This document shows positions 1-8,739 of a DNA stretch of 64,000 nucleotides, piece by piece (position 1 is the stretch's first letter; every line of letters begins with the position of its first letter). The notes beneath the pieces were generated by a model. The model ran no database searches. It was not told the origin of the DNA and worked only from the letters and a program-made list of their open reading frames with translations. This stretch comes from Nitrospira sp. (lineage in GTDB: Bacteria; Nitrospirota; Nitrospiria; Nitrospirales; Nitrospiraceae), in NCBI GenBank assembly GCA_024998685.1, contig JACOEH010000019.1:20759-84758 (forward strand), given 5' to 3'. Position numbers and translations under genes: made by a program.

Positions 1-424
1 TCGGAACCTACCGAGCATGCCGACTCATACAAACCTAGGCGGTCTCCTAGTTAATGATCGAGGGCACGTCGGATATAAGGTGAAGCATGGTGCATGAGAT
101 ACGGGCTGTGGAAACGGGATATGCAAGAGGCGCTTCACATGGGGAGGGCATCATGTTTGTGCGATTGCTGGCTCCAGGTTGCTGGGCTCTGACCTCTGAT
201 CGCCGCGTGTTCTACCTTCACAGAAGGCAAAGTCACCGAGGGCATCCTCGTGGTGTGCGTTTCTTCGATTGTCGCGATCCATGGTCGCCCGACAAAGGAA
301 TCGCATAGCGGGAGTGAATCAAGGCCTCCGACCGGGGTACTGCGATGTCGATCAAGCAGTTGCTGCCGTCGAAGCGGAGAGTAATCGAGCGTCCACTATA
401 AACAGATACACACTGGGAGAGGAG
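1..424. other. Gene-free left edge
   Basis: No supported gene. The short open frame beginning near 87 has no recognisable domain, lacks a good ribosome binding site and has Arg/Gly-rich out-of-frame composition. The stretch presumably holds the upstream region of the DUF2934 gene at 425. Confidence 0.5.
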
Positions 425-853
425 ATGGCACGAGCACGTTCGGACAAAAGTAAAAGCAAGCCGTTGGACAAGTCAGTGGAGAAGAAAAAGAAGATGAAGA
501 CCGGTCGGTCGGGGGAGGCGGATGCGGCGAAGGGGGAATCGATTGAACTTGCGAGGAGCGAAGATTCCACTCAACACCATTCATTGGAACCAGCCGGTAA
601 ATCCACAGAGCGGCAAGAGCAGCAGCGTACACAGCATGCACAAGAGCCGCCTTCTGATTTGGAAGAATTAAACATACTGCCCGAAGACACTCTTTCAACT
701 GCTTCTCCTGATAATGGACATCACGGTATTGAGGAGGATTCGATGCATCGTCGAGTCGCGGAGCGGGCATTCATGCTGTTTCAAGAACACGGTTGCGAAC
801 ATGGCAACGATTGGGCCCATTGGTTTGAAGCGGAACGGCAGATTCGAATGTAA
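425..853 (+). CDS. DUF2934 domain protein
   Basis: Protein of about 142 residues. The start at 425 is chosen because GGGAGAGGAG lies just upstream; a longer frame reaches back to 269 but that extension looks non-coding. The N-terminal two thirds is low-complexity, rich in Lys, Ser, Glu and Gln. The last ~35 residues (RRVAERAFMLFQEHG, then WAHWFEAERQI) match the DUF2934 pattern, a short helical motif common in soil and nitrifying bacteria, function unknown. It heads a same-strand run with YtxH and BON proteins, suggesting a stress or envelope role by context only. Confidence 0.75.
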   Translation: MARARSDKSKSKPLDKSVEKKKKMKTGRSGEADAAKGESIELARSEDSTQHHSLEPAGKSTERQEQQRTQHAQEPPSDLEELNILPEDTLSTASPDNGHHGIEEDSMHRRVAERAFMLFQEHGCEHGNDWAHWFEAERQIRM

Positions 854-891
854 TCAACAGTGTTTTAGATCAAAAAGGGGAGGGTGATCTT

Positions 892-1275
892 ATGCGTAAC
901 GGACGTTATTACGATGAAGGAATTGAAGATGCCACCGGGTGGTCCGCGTTTATGGCTGGAGCGCTGATCGGAGCGGGGGTCGCACTTCTGTTTGCTCCTC
1001 AGCCCGGCTCAGAGCTGCGCGGCATGTTGCGCAATTATGCCAATCGTGCGAAGGATGATTTGGTTGATAGGGGTCAAGAGGCATGGGATACCGCGGTGGA
1101 GCGAGGAAGAGAATATTATGACAAGGGAGAAGAGGTCATTCGGGATGCCGGACGATCAGCCAGGGAATTTGCAAAACAGGGACAGGAGGCGGTAAAGGAG
1201 GCCGGACGGTCGGCAAAGGACTTTGCCAAACAAGCCCAAGACGTGGCCCGCGAGCCGGGACGTTCAGCTCTGTAA
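892..1275 (+). CDS. YtxH domain-containing protein
   Basis: Protein of 127 residues starting at ATG 892 behind AGGGGAGGGTG. A single hydrophobic segment (about residues 18-35, FMAGALIGAGVALLFAPQPG) with the typical YtxH APxxG turn is followed by an amphipathic helix. The tail carries near-repeats, GRSAREFAKQGQEAVKEA then GRSAKDFAKQAQDVAREP then GRSAL. YtxH proteins are small membrane-anchored general stress proteins in Bacillus; the exact role is unknown. It sits 16 bp before the first BON lipoprotein and is probably co-transcribed with it. Confidence 0.85.
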   Translation: MRNGRYYDEGIEDATGWSAFMAGALIGAGVALLFAPQPGSELRGMLRNYANRAKDDLVDRGQEAWDTAVERGREYYDKGEEVIRDAGRSAREFAKQGQEAVKEAGRSAKDFAKQAQDVAREPGRSAL

Positions 1276-1291
1276 ATATGGATTCTACAGG

Positions 1292-1609
1292 ATGATGCTG
1301 CGTGGGCGATTATGGATTGTCCTGGTGCTGAGCATCGGGAGCTTCGCTGCGTGTCAAGCTACGACGGGGAAAACGGCTTCGCAGACCATGGATGACACCT
1401 TGGTTACGGTGTCTGTGGAAAGGAAGCTCACCTCCGAGCGAGCGGCCGATTTTACGCGAGTCGACGTCGATACGAAGGAGGGTATTGTGCAACTCAGCGG
1501 AGTGGTACAAACATCCGAACAAAGGGCACGGGCGGAGGATCTTGCAAAACAAGTCACTGGTGTCAGACGCGTCCGCAATAACCTGCAGGTTCAAACCGCC
1601 CAACCGTGA
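1292..1609 (+). CDS. BON domain lipoprotein
   Basis: About 105 residues. ATG 1292 is preferred to an upstream in-frame ATG at 1223 that would overlap the YtxH gene, because it places a signal peptide at the start (LWIVLVLSIGSFAAC) with a lipobox ending at Cys. The mature part is one BON domain: a helix (VTVSVERKLTSE), a Val-Asp-Val strand, GIVQLSGVV and the closing VRNNLQVQ. BON domains occur in periplasmic OsmY-like proteins and bind membranes. Related to the next two genes. Confidence 0.85.
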   Translation: MMLRGRLWIVLVLSIGSFAACQATTGKTASQTMDDTLVTVSVERKLTSERAADFTRVDVDTKEGIVQLSGVVQTSEQRARAEDLAKQVTGVRRVRNNLQVQTAQP

Positions 1610-1660
1610 AGCGGGAAAGCCTTTATTATGGACCGTGCCGTAACATGAAGGAGGTATTCT

Positions 1661-2005
1661 GTGAGGATGCCGTCGGTTCTTCTCGTGCTTCTCGTTCTCG
1701 TACTAAGTGGCGTGAGCGAAATCATGGCCGATCAGGCCACGGCAAACAAAACCGCCTTAGAAAAATTGAATGATGATTCCATCACGGCGGCCGTAGAAGG
1801 AAAATTGGCGGCCGATAATCTTCAAAATATGAATGTGGTGGCTTTTGCGCAGGTCGAGGTGCAGACAGAACGAGGGACTGTGATTCTCAACGGCGTGGTG
1901 GGAACTTCCGAGCAGAAAGCTCGCGCGGAACAGCTTGCTAGACAGGTGAATGGCGTCAATGACGTCACCAATAATCTCCAAGTTCAGACGGTCAAGCAAC
2001 GGTGA
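1661..2005 (+). CDS. BON domain periplasmic protein (copy 1)
   Basis: Protein of 114 residues with a GTG start at 1661 behind a strong AAGGAGGT. The signal peptide is followed by a cleavage-like site after MADQA. One BON domain follows (SITAAVEGKLAADN, then GTVILNGVVGTSEQKARAE, ending NNLQVQ). Highly similar along its length to the gene at 2132, with which it forms a tandem duplicate. OsmY-type osmotic or envelope stress protein is the best guess. Confidence 0.85.
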   Translation: MRMPSVLLVLLVLVLSGVSEIMADQATANKTALEKLNDDSITAAVEGKLAADNLQNMNVVAFAQVEVQTERGTVILNGVVGTSEQKARAEQLARQVNGVNDVTNNLQVQTVKQR

Positions 2006-2131
2006 GCGCGCATTCGGCATGATTATAGACGGCTCGATGCCGACCCAAACCGGTCTCTCCGCGAGGGCGACCATGGGAAGTTGAGAATTGGAGCATAGAA
2101 AGCACCGTCATTTTATATAGGGAATGCTTCC

Positions 2132-2476
2132 ATGAGAATGTTGTCGCTTGTTCCCGTACTTCTCATTCTCGTCCTGAGCGGAGTCGGCGAAGCTATGGCC
2201 GGTCAAGCCGCCACCGACAAAACCGCCTTAGAAAGCTTGAACGACGGTTCAATCACATCTGCCATAAAAGGGAAACTGGCGGCCGATAATATCAATCACA
2301 TGAGTTCGAAGACCTTGGTCCGGATCGATGTGCAGACAGAACGAGGCGATGTGACTCTCAGCGGAGTGGTCCAAACTGCGGAGCAGAAGGCTCGCGCGGA
2401 ACAGCTGGTCCGAGAGGTCAACGGCGTCAAGCGCGTCACCAACAATCTCCAGGTGCAGGCCGCCAAGCAGCAGTAA
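2132..2476 (+). CDS. BON domain periplasmic protein (copy 2)
   Basis: Protein of 114 residues, ATG at 2132. Same architecture and length as the gene at 1661 (N-terminal MRM, signal peptide, KTALESLNDGSIT, GDVTLSGVVQTAEQ, TNNLQVQ). Copies 1 and 2 share most residues in the C-terminal half. They differ in the loop after AADN. No extra domain is visible. Confidence 0.85.
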   Translation: MRMLSLVPVLLILVLSGVGEAMAGQAATDKTALESLNDGSITSAIKGKLAADNINHMSSKTLVRIDVQTERGDVTLSGVVQTAEQKARAEQLVREVNGVKRVTNNLQVQAAKQQ

Positions 2477-2506
2477 GCGCATTCAGGCAAATCACGGAAT
2501 AGCCAG

Positions 2507-3314
2507 ATGCAGAGAGCCATCAGTTTTACGATGGGACATGGGGATAATGGCAAATTGAGAATCGGCGCTGTGGGTGATTTGCATTGGCCCCGGATTGGAG
2601 AAGCGGAGCTGCGCGGGCTGTTCACTCAGTTGGGAGAGCAGTCGGATGTCGTTCTGCTGTGTGGGGACATTACCGATTACGGCAAACCGGACCGATTACG
2701 GCAAACCGGAAGAAGCGCTTCAGTATGTCGCTCATCTCGCCGTTCTGAAGGGGATTCCCATTTTGGCCGTATTAGGCAATCACGACTATGAATGCGGGCA
2801 AGCCGACCGCGTGACCGAGATCTTGGAGCGGTACGGTGTACGGGTGCTTGACGGCACGGCAGTGGAAGTGCATGGCGTCGGATTTGCCGGCGTCAAAGGA
2901 TTTGCCGGAGGATTCGGCGATCGGTTGTTGCAGCCTTGGGGAGAACCGGTGCTCAAACAATTCGTGCATGAAGCGGCGGAGAAGGCCATCAAGCTCGAAT
3001 CGGCATTGGCAAAACTCACGACATCGACGCGGGTGGTGCTTCTGCATTATGCGCCCATCGTGGACACCGTGCTGGGGGAGGCCCCGGAAATTATCCCCTT
3101 TTTGGGTACCAGTCGCTTGGAGGAGCCCATCAACCGCTACGGTGCCACGGCGGTGTTTCATGGGCATGCACATCACGGTGCGGTGGAGGGATGAACCCGA
3201 GACGGCACCCCCGTGTTCAACGTTGCGCTTCCTTTGCTTCGTCGCGCGGCGCCGGCTCAAGCGCCCGTGCGGATACTGCACGTTCCGATTCCACAAAAGG
3301 TACAGGTGACATGA
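2507..3314 (+). pseudogene. Metallophosphoesterase, broken by frameshift and internal stop
   Basis: The 5' part (from ATG 2507 or 2531) encodes a calcineurin-like phosphoesterase start with GAVGDLHW and VVLLCGDITDYG. The frame is lost at a perfect 19-bp direct duplication (2672-2690 and 2691-2709); removing one copy rejoins it to EEALQYVAHL. The rest has the GNHDYE motif and GHAHHG. A second lesion, TGA at 3192, interrupts VEG/TRDGTPVFNVALP; the frame then stays open to TGA 3312. The intact protein would be about 260 residues. The stop overlaps the next start as ATGA, so the two genes were probably translationally coupled. Confidence 0.8.
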
Positions 3315-4044
3315 GCCCTCGCGCGATGTCGGTCAATCAATCCGCGCCGAATCTGTACCGTCTCGGATTGCAGGATATACAGCGATCGGGAGTTCCTTTT
3401 TTGGTGGGCGGCGCATTTGCGTTGGAGAGCTATACGGGGGTGGTTCGGCGCACCAAGGATCTCGATATCTTCGCATTGCGGGAGAATGTGGACGGCCTCA
3501 TGCGATTCCTCGCCGCTGCGGGGTATGAGACGGAAGTCCGATTTCCTCATTGGATCAGTAAAGCGCATAAAGGCGGCCATGTTATCGACATCATTTTCGG
3601 GTCGGGTAACGGGATTTGCGCCGTCGATCAGAAATGGTTCGATGCAGCGCCGACTGCGACGATCATGGGAGAACGAGTCCGATTGGTGCCCGCCGAGGAA
3701 ATGATTTGGTCCAAAGCGTTTATCATGGAACGTGAGCGGTAGGACGGGGCGGACATCGCGCATCTGTTGCATGCACGATCCGAAAAGCTGGATTGGGGAC
3801 GGTTGTTGTGGAGATTTGATCGTCAGTGGCGCGTTTTGCTCAGCCATCGCGTGTTGTTCGGCTTCGTCTACCCCTGCAAATTCCCCATTGGCTGATGCGC
3901 GAACTCATTCATCGGCTCGATATGGAAATGCAGACCCTGTCGTCAAATCGTGATGTATGCTCGGGAACCTTGCTGTCCTAGGGACAATATCTCGATCACA
4001 TCGAGCGTGGAGACTATACGGAAGGATCAGGAGGTCGAGTCTGA
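3311..4044 (+). pseudogene. Nucleotidyltransferase-like protein, degraded
   Basis: ATG 3311 overlaps the stop of the metallophosphoesterase relic. The first 143 codons encode a nucleotidyltransferase-type fold, with PFLVGGAFALESYTG, then RTKDLDIF (catalytic Asp pair) and GHVIDIIFG. The frame meets TAG at 3740, directly before DGADIAHLLHAR in the same frame. It then needs a shift near 3880 to continue as PHWLMRELIHRLDMEM, with another TAG at 3979 before GQYLDHIERGDY. These continuations read as the family's natural C-terminus, so the gene was once about 240 residues and is now dead or heavily truncated. Confidence 0.75.
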
Positions 4045-4132
4045 GGTATCTCCTCTCAAGAAAGTGGTGCACCAATAGAGGACACATCCCGCTGAGCGCA
4101 GATATCCCATGCATCCCATGTAGCGCCCTGTT

Positions 4133-5683
4133 CTATTGAGTATGATCGCGCCGGCTGGTATTGATCGCGGGGTTGTCCTTGGCGCCGCCGACTCCGGCTA
4201 TGCTCAAATGGAAATCATCGGTTTGCGCGGACGGCGTCGAGAGGCGGCTCCTCAATTGACTCGCGCGATGACGCATGCGCGTGATCAGGTCCTGTTCAAC
4301 CGGACCCTGCTGTGAAAGCCGACCCAGTGCTTGCTCCCATACGGCCAATGCCCCGGTCGACTCGCCGCGACGTTCGAGTTCAATGCCGAGTTGATAGGCC
4401 GCCAGTGAGGAAGGAGATGGACAATGGGCCACGACCTGAAACATCCGCCTAGCCTCGCGAGAGTCACCCTGTTCGGATTTCATAGTCCCGAGGCTCAGCA
4501 GGGCGGGGGAATAGCAGGGCTCTTGCTGTAAGGCCTTTCGGTAGAACACTTCCGCCTTGTCGAATTGTTGCTGATGACGACGAAGATCGCCGGCGTCAGT
4601 CAAGAGTTTGAAATCGTCGGGCAGGAGGGTCAAAGCCAGTTCATATCTCGCCCATGCCTCATCGGCGTTGCCTTTGGAAGCCAATGCCCGGCCGAGATCA
4701 TGTAAAATATCCGGCCGATTCGATTTCACCAGCAAGGCCGACTCATAGTGCCGGATCGCTATATCCAGGAGGTCGGGATCTTTCCGTATGACGTCGGCCA
4801 TCAACTGTAGTAAGTGAGCCGTCGCAACATGTGCATCGAACGCAGTGGGCTTAGGGATGGCGCGCGCTGTTCGACCGGGTGGCTCATCAGACTCGTCCCC
4901 CGAGAGGTGATTGGCGGCAAGCCATTCGCGGATCCTCGCCGAGGGAATGCAATAACTCAAACCGGCCCGCAACATCACCCGTCCGATCGACTCGCCCTGC
5001 ATATTTTTAGCCGTCTCCAGATACGGAACGGTATGCACCATGAGCCCTACGATATGCCCGGACGCAGCGTCGACGAGGGGACCGCCGCTGCTTCCCGCAT
5101 TCATGAGCCCGGTAATGTGAAGAAAAGGCAGGGGCTTGTGGGCGATGCGGGACTGCCCCATCGCTTCTCCGCTCACCGTTACGGGGAACACAGTCGGATG
5201 GATCGTTAAACCTGTCTGAAGCACGTCCGGCAAGCGGGGATATCCGATGGTCACCGCGGACATGCCTTCTTCAGCCGGTTCCTTGGCCAACGACAAGTAC
5301 GGAACGGGATGGGTGTAGGTGAGGCGTAGCGCCGCGAGGTCGAGATCAGGATCCACCGCTAGAATCTCTGGAACCGGTGTCGGGCCATCGGCCGCTCCAT
5401 AGACCATGATGCGTGTGGCTTCATGGATGACATGGGCATTGGTAATCAGCAAGCCGTCTTGAGAGATGAACACGCCGCTGCCGAAAGATAGGGCGTGTGT
5501 TTCATCATCGATTCCGATGACGAGCGCCGTCGCTCCTTTGCCGGAACGGTACAAATCGCCTGTCGTCAACCCCCAGGCGGGCCATGCAGTGAACAGTCCC
5601 GCGCAGACGAGGATGGTACGGACGGCAAGAAGACTATGGGGCCCTGCGAGTGTGATGGTGTCCCTCGGTGCGATGAGATGCAC
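4133..5683 (-). CDS. Secreted trypsin-like serine protease with TPR repeats
   Basis: Protein of 516 residues, apparently from a GTG start. A signal-like segment (VRTILVCAGLFTAWPAWG) precedes a DegP/trypsin-2 protease domain. Its triad is visible: His84 in TNAHV, Asp115 in DPDLDLAAL and Ser199 in NAGSSGGP. From about residue 285 on there are TPR-like helices (RHYESALLVKSNRPDILHDL, ARYELALTLLPDD, AEVFYRKALQQEP). Likely periplasmic, with the TPRs recruiting substrates or partners. No PDZ domain is seen, unlike DegP/HtrA. The start codon is uncertain. Confidence 0.85.
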   Translation of the reverse strand: MHLIAPRDTITLAGPHSLLAVRTILVCAGLFTAWPAWGLTTGDLYRSGKGATALVIGIDDETHALSFGSGVFISQDGLLITNAHVIHEATRIMVYGAADGPTPVPEILAVDPDLDLAALRLTYTHPVPYLSLAKEPAEEGMSAVTIGYPRLPDVLQTGLTIHPTVFPVTVSGEAMGQSRIAHKPLPFLHITGLMNAGSSGGPLVDAASGHIVGLMVHTVPYLETAKNMQGESIGRVMLRAGLSYCIPSARIREWLAANHLSGDESDEPPGRTARAIPKPTAFDAHVATAHLLQLMADVIRKDPDLLDIAIRHYESALLVKSNRPDILHDLGRALASKGNADEAWARYELALTLLPDDFKLLTDAGDLRRHQQQFDKAEVFYRKALQQEPCYSPALLSLGTMKSEQGDSREARRMFQVVAHCPSPSSLAAYQLGIELERRGESTGALAVWEQALGRLSQQGPVEQDLITRMRHRASQLRSRLSTPSAQTDDFHLSIAGVGGAKDNPAINTSRRDHTQ

Positions 5684-5945
5684 TGTACACTACGCAGGAA
5701 GAGTGAATAAAGCGAGGATAATTTCATAAGGAGAATCGCAGCAACACTAGGCGAATCCCTGGTTTTGGCGAGTCGTCATGGAGTGAAGCGCCGGGATGGT
5801 AGATTGTCAACGAGTTTCTAGGGAACTTGTATGTAGGATCTCCCTTCTCTATTGTGCACCATTCCCTGCCGTTTTGTGTGTAATGGTGGATAGTGATTGA
5901 TCGAGGTGGATCGCCGGTTGAGAGCGTCTATCAGGAGACCGGTTC

Positions 5946-7982
5946 ATGAAGAGGACGAATAGCCGAGGCGTCATGTCGCGGAGTTTGCCCAAAGCTCCAA
6001 GCGGGATCAATGGATTCGATGACATCACCGGGGGAGGGTTTCCGCGCGGCAGGCCGACGCTTATCTGCGGTAGCGCCGGCTGCGGCAAAACGCTCATGGC
6101 GATGGAATTCTTCATGCGCGGGGCCACGCTCCACGATGAGCGAGGCGTGTTCATGGCATTCGAGGAAACCGAAGAGGAATTAACGCAGAACGTGCGATCG
6201 CTCGGGTTCGACTTGGACGACTTGGTGAGCCAGAAAAAGCTCGTCGTCGATTTTGTGCGGGTCGAGCGTCATGAAATTGAAGAGACGGGCGATTACGATT
6301 TGGAAGGCCTGTTCGTCCGGTTGGGTCATGCCATCGACAGCATTGGAGCCAAGCGGGTCGTTCTAGACACAATCGAGGCGCTGTTCAGCGGTCTCTCGAA
6401 CGCCGCTTGGAATGCAGGCGCAGAGAGGCTGTTTGGTTATAGGGAGGGGGAAGTAGTAGGTCAACCGGTGCTCATGCTCATACCACCCAACCGAGTCGAT
6501 GAAGAGCCCCGCATTCTCGAACGCATCGGTCGCGGAGAGCGTATTGAACATTACGAGACCGTTCGTCGCCGCAAAGATGGCACGCTGCTGGATGTCTCTC
6601 TGACGGTCTCCCCCATTATGAACGCCTATGGCCAGATTATAGGCGCATCGAAAATCGCGCGGGATATTAGCGAACCCAAGCAGGCGCAGGAAACGCTGCG
6701 CACGAGTGAAGAACGACTGCGCGTGTTTGCCAGTCAATTGGAGCAACGCGTGGCCGAACGCACGCAGGAACTCGCTCAGTCGGAAGATCATCTCCGCACG
6801 CTGGCTAAGGAGTTGAATCTGGCCGAGCAGCGCGAGCGCAAACGGCTCGCCACCGAGCTGCACGATCATCTTCGACAGATGCTGGTACTAGGAAGGCTCA
6901 CGATCGGGCAAAGCAAGCGAGTAGCGGCCGTTGTGCCGGCCGTTGAACAAATCCTCAAAAAGATGGACGACATCTTCTCGGACTCGCTGACCTATACCCG
7001 CACTCTCGTCGCGGACCTGAGCCCCACTGTTCTGCGCGATCATGGATTGGCGGCGGCGCTTCAATGGCTGGGGACCTACATGCGGAAGTACAATCAGACC
7101 GTCACCGTGACCGTGCCGGGCGACGAGGATCTGAAATTGCCGGAAGACCAAGTCATCTTATTGTTCCAATCCGTGCGAGAACTCCTGATCAATTCTTCAA
7201 AATATGCGGGAACTGGACAAGCGAAAGTGACGATTGAACAGCGCGATGGTCTACTGAGAATCGACGTGCGCGATGAAGGGGCTGGTTTCGATCTTGCGGC
7301 GGCGGGGACACCTAGCGGGGGCATTTCTTCTAAATTCGGACTCTTTAGTATCCGGGAACGCATGCGGGCGCTCGGCGGATCGTTCGAGATCGAGTCGGCG
7401 CTGGGACAGGGAACCACTGCGACGCTTATGCTGCCGCTCGGCGGCGAAGCCGCCGCCAGGACTGAGGACTCAGAACTGAGGACTGAGTTGTCTGGAAAAA
7501 ACTCAGCACTCAACACTCAGGACTCAGCACTTCCTGGCCGTTCAGTCCTCAGCACTCTGGCCTCAGCACTCCAACAAGACACGAAACGAATTCGCGTCTT
7601 GTTGGTGGACGACCACACCATGGTGCGCCAAGGCCTGAAGGCGGTACTCGATGGCTATGCCGATATTGAACTGGTGGGCGAGGTGGGCAGCGGCGAGGAG
7701 GCGGTGCGGTTGGTGGACCAGCTTCGGCCCGACGTCGTCGTCATGGATATCAATATGCCGAAGATGAACGGGATCAAGGCAACGGTGGAGATCAAAGCCC
7801 GCTCTCCCGAGACCGTCGTGGTCGGCTTGTCCGTCGACGCTGTGGGAGATCATCAACAGGCCATGCTGCGAGCGGGCGCCATCCGATTCATGACCAAAGA
7901 AGCGGCAGTGGAGCAACTCTATGATGCGATTCAGAGGGAGGTCAAAAAGAGAGCCGTGATGAGGAATGAGGGCGAGCGCTGA
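5946..7982 (+). CDS. KaiC(partial)-PAS-histidine kinase-receiver chimera
   Basis: Protein of 678 residues. Residues ~15-151 are the first part of a KaiC/RadA-type ATPase: Walker A GSAGCGKT (42-49), the Glu pair in AFEETEEEL, and RVVLDTIEALFSGLSN. At residue ~151 it switches mid-fold to a PAS domain (AAWNAGAERLFGYREGEVVG, then ASKIARDISE). A coiled coil, a NarL-family HisKA_3 box (RLATELHDHL, His306), a HATPase (ELLINSSKYAG, DEGAGFD) and a receiver follow (DDH, Asp601 in VVMDINMP, Lys in MTKEAA). No HTH is present. Residues ~504-543 are encoded by heptanucleotide repeats. It looks like a fusion of formerly separate genes. Confidence 0.85.
   Translation: MKRTNSRGVMSRSLPKAPSGINGFDDITGGGFPRGRPTLICGSAGCGKTLMAMEFFMRGATLHDERGVFMAFEETEEELTQNVRSLGFDLDDLVSQKKLVVDFVRVERHEIEETGDYDLEGLFVRLGHAIDSIGAKRVVLDTIEALFSGLSNAAWNAGAERLFGYREGEVVGQPVLMLIPPNRVDEEPRILERIGRGERIEHYETVRRRKDGTLLDVSLTVSPIMNAYGQIIGASKIARDISEPKQAQETLRTSEERLRVFASQLEQRVAERTQELAQSEDHLRTLAKELNLAEQRERKRLATELHDHLRQMLVLGRLTIGQSKRVAAVVPAVEQILKKMDDIFSDSLTYTRTLVADLSPTVLRDHGLAAALQWLGTYMRKYNQTVTVTVPGDEDLKLPEDQVILLFQSVRELLINSSKYAGTGQAKVTIEQRDGLLRIDVRDEGAGFDLAAAGTPSGGISSKFGLFSIRERMRALGGSFEIESALGQGTTATLMLPLGGEAAARTEDSELRTELSGKNSALNTQDSALPGRSVLSTLASALQQDTKRIRVLLVDDHTMVRQGLKAVLDGYADIELVGEVGSGEEAVRLVDQLRPDVVVMDINMPKMNGIKATVEIKARSPETVVVGLSVDAVGDHQQAMLRAGAIRFMTKEAAVEQLYDAIQREVKKRAVMRNEGER
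7458..7573. repeat. Intragenic heptad repeat (linker-coding)
   Basis: Three blocks of degenerate 7-bp units: TGAGGAC-like units at 7459-7490, then CTCAGCA/CTCAACA/CTCAGGA units at 7500-7531 and 7541-7572. The first and second blocks are inverted relative to each other around a ~9-bp loop, so the mRNA could form a hairpin. The block is translated in frame and joins the HATPase to the receiver. The same repeat elsewhere in the window is intergenic. Confidence 0.8.
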
Positions 7983-8319
7983 GAATTTTTCTGAACCAAT
8001 TCAGGACTCAGAATGCGTCGCCTTCCGAGGCACTTACCGCTCAGGACTCAGTACCCAATACCCTACAAGGCACGCGTGATTTCGCACTCAGGTCGAAATA
8101 GACGGTCACTGAGGAGCTGTACGATGCGAGCATGACGGCGACACGGCAAGCCTCCTGACGATAACCTTATGCTCTCGGGACTTCCTCTACTGCGCGAAGG
8201 GTAGCCAGCAGTAGCCATACTAAGGCCGCTGATCCCACAAGTGTCCGCTCCCTCCTACTCAGAATTTACCCACCCTTCTTCGAAATGGCGTCCAGGGACG
8301 ATGGCATGTGGTGGAAGGC
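7983..8319. other. Intergenic stretch with heptad repeat traces
   Basis: No gene. Two short same-direction copies of TCAGGACTCAG occur at 8001 and 8041, members of the dispersed heptad family. The rest shows no recognisable signal. It lies between convergent genes. Confidence 0.5.
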
Positions 8320-8739
8320 TTACGCGTCGTCCCGTCGGTCCTCTTGTCGCGCAATCTTCTCCAGCACTTCGGCCTGATGTTGGCACGACAAACACCGTTT
8401 TGCGAAAGGGAGGGCTTTCAAACGCCCCGCGCCTATTTTGGCACCGCAATCTTCGCACAATCCGTACTCTCCATCGTCTAGTCGGCGGAGTGCGGTATCG
8501 AGCATCATGCGGGTGCGGTTACGCGCCTCCAGCAACGACAGTTGTTGTTCGCCGGTGCTGTCACGTAGAGACATATCTTCAAGGTCAAGAACGGAGTCAT
8601 TGTGGTTCGCCGAGTGGTGCTCCCGATATTGCGCCAAGAGATCATGGATCTGTTGTTGAATCGCTGAGCGCCTTTCGAGCAGCATGGCCCGAAGCTCATC
8701 CGTTGATGTGGAAGTAGGTTCAATGAGTGTCTTTGCCAT
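8320..8739 (-). CDS. TraR/DksA-family zinc finger protein
   Basis: About 139 residues from ATG 8739, preceded by GGAGC; an upstream extension to 8835 is rejected because it lacks a ribosome binding site. The N-terminal coiled-coil helices (ELRAMLLERRSAIQQQIHDL, then LLEARNRTRMMLDTALRRL) and the C-terminal CxxC-17-CxxC zinc finger (CEDCGAKI, CLSCQ) are typical of DksA/TraR regulators. These insert into the RNA polymerase secondary channel. The loop DGEYGLCEDCG is canonical. Short DksA-like paralogue rather than clear DksA. Confidence 0.85.
   Translation of the reverse strand: MAKTLIEPTSTSTDELRAMLLERRSAIQQQIHDLLAQYREHHSANHNDSVLDLEDMSLRDSTGEQQLSLLEARNRTRMMLDTALRRLDDGEYGLCEDCGAKIGAGRLKALPFAKRCLSCQHQAEVLEKIARQEDRRDDA

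Noticed and set aside
396..770. Minus-strand frame of 124 residues
   Set aside because: Antisense to the DUF2934 gene, low-complexity, no start signal and no domain.
1661..2476. Two BON genes read as one duplicated assembly artefact
   Set aside because: They differ at many positions, including the whole loop after AADN, so they are true diverged paralogues.
7458..7573. Repeat considered as a CRISPR or IS terminus
   Set aside because: Units are 7 bp and degenerate, without spacers or transposase; it is a short tandem repeat.
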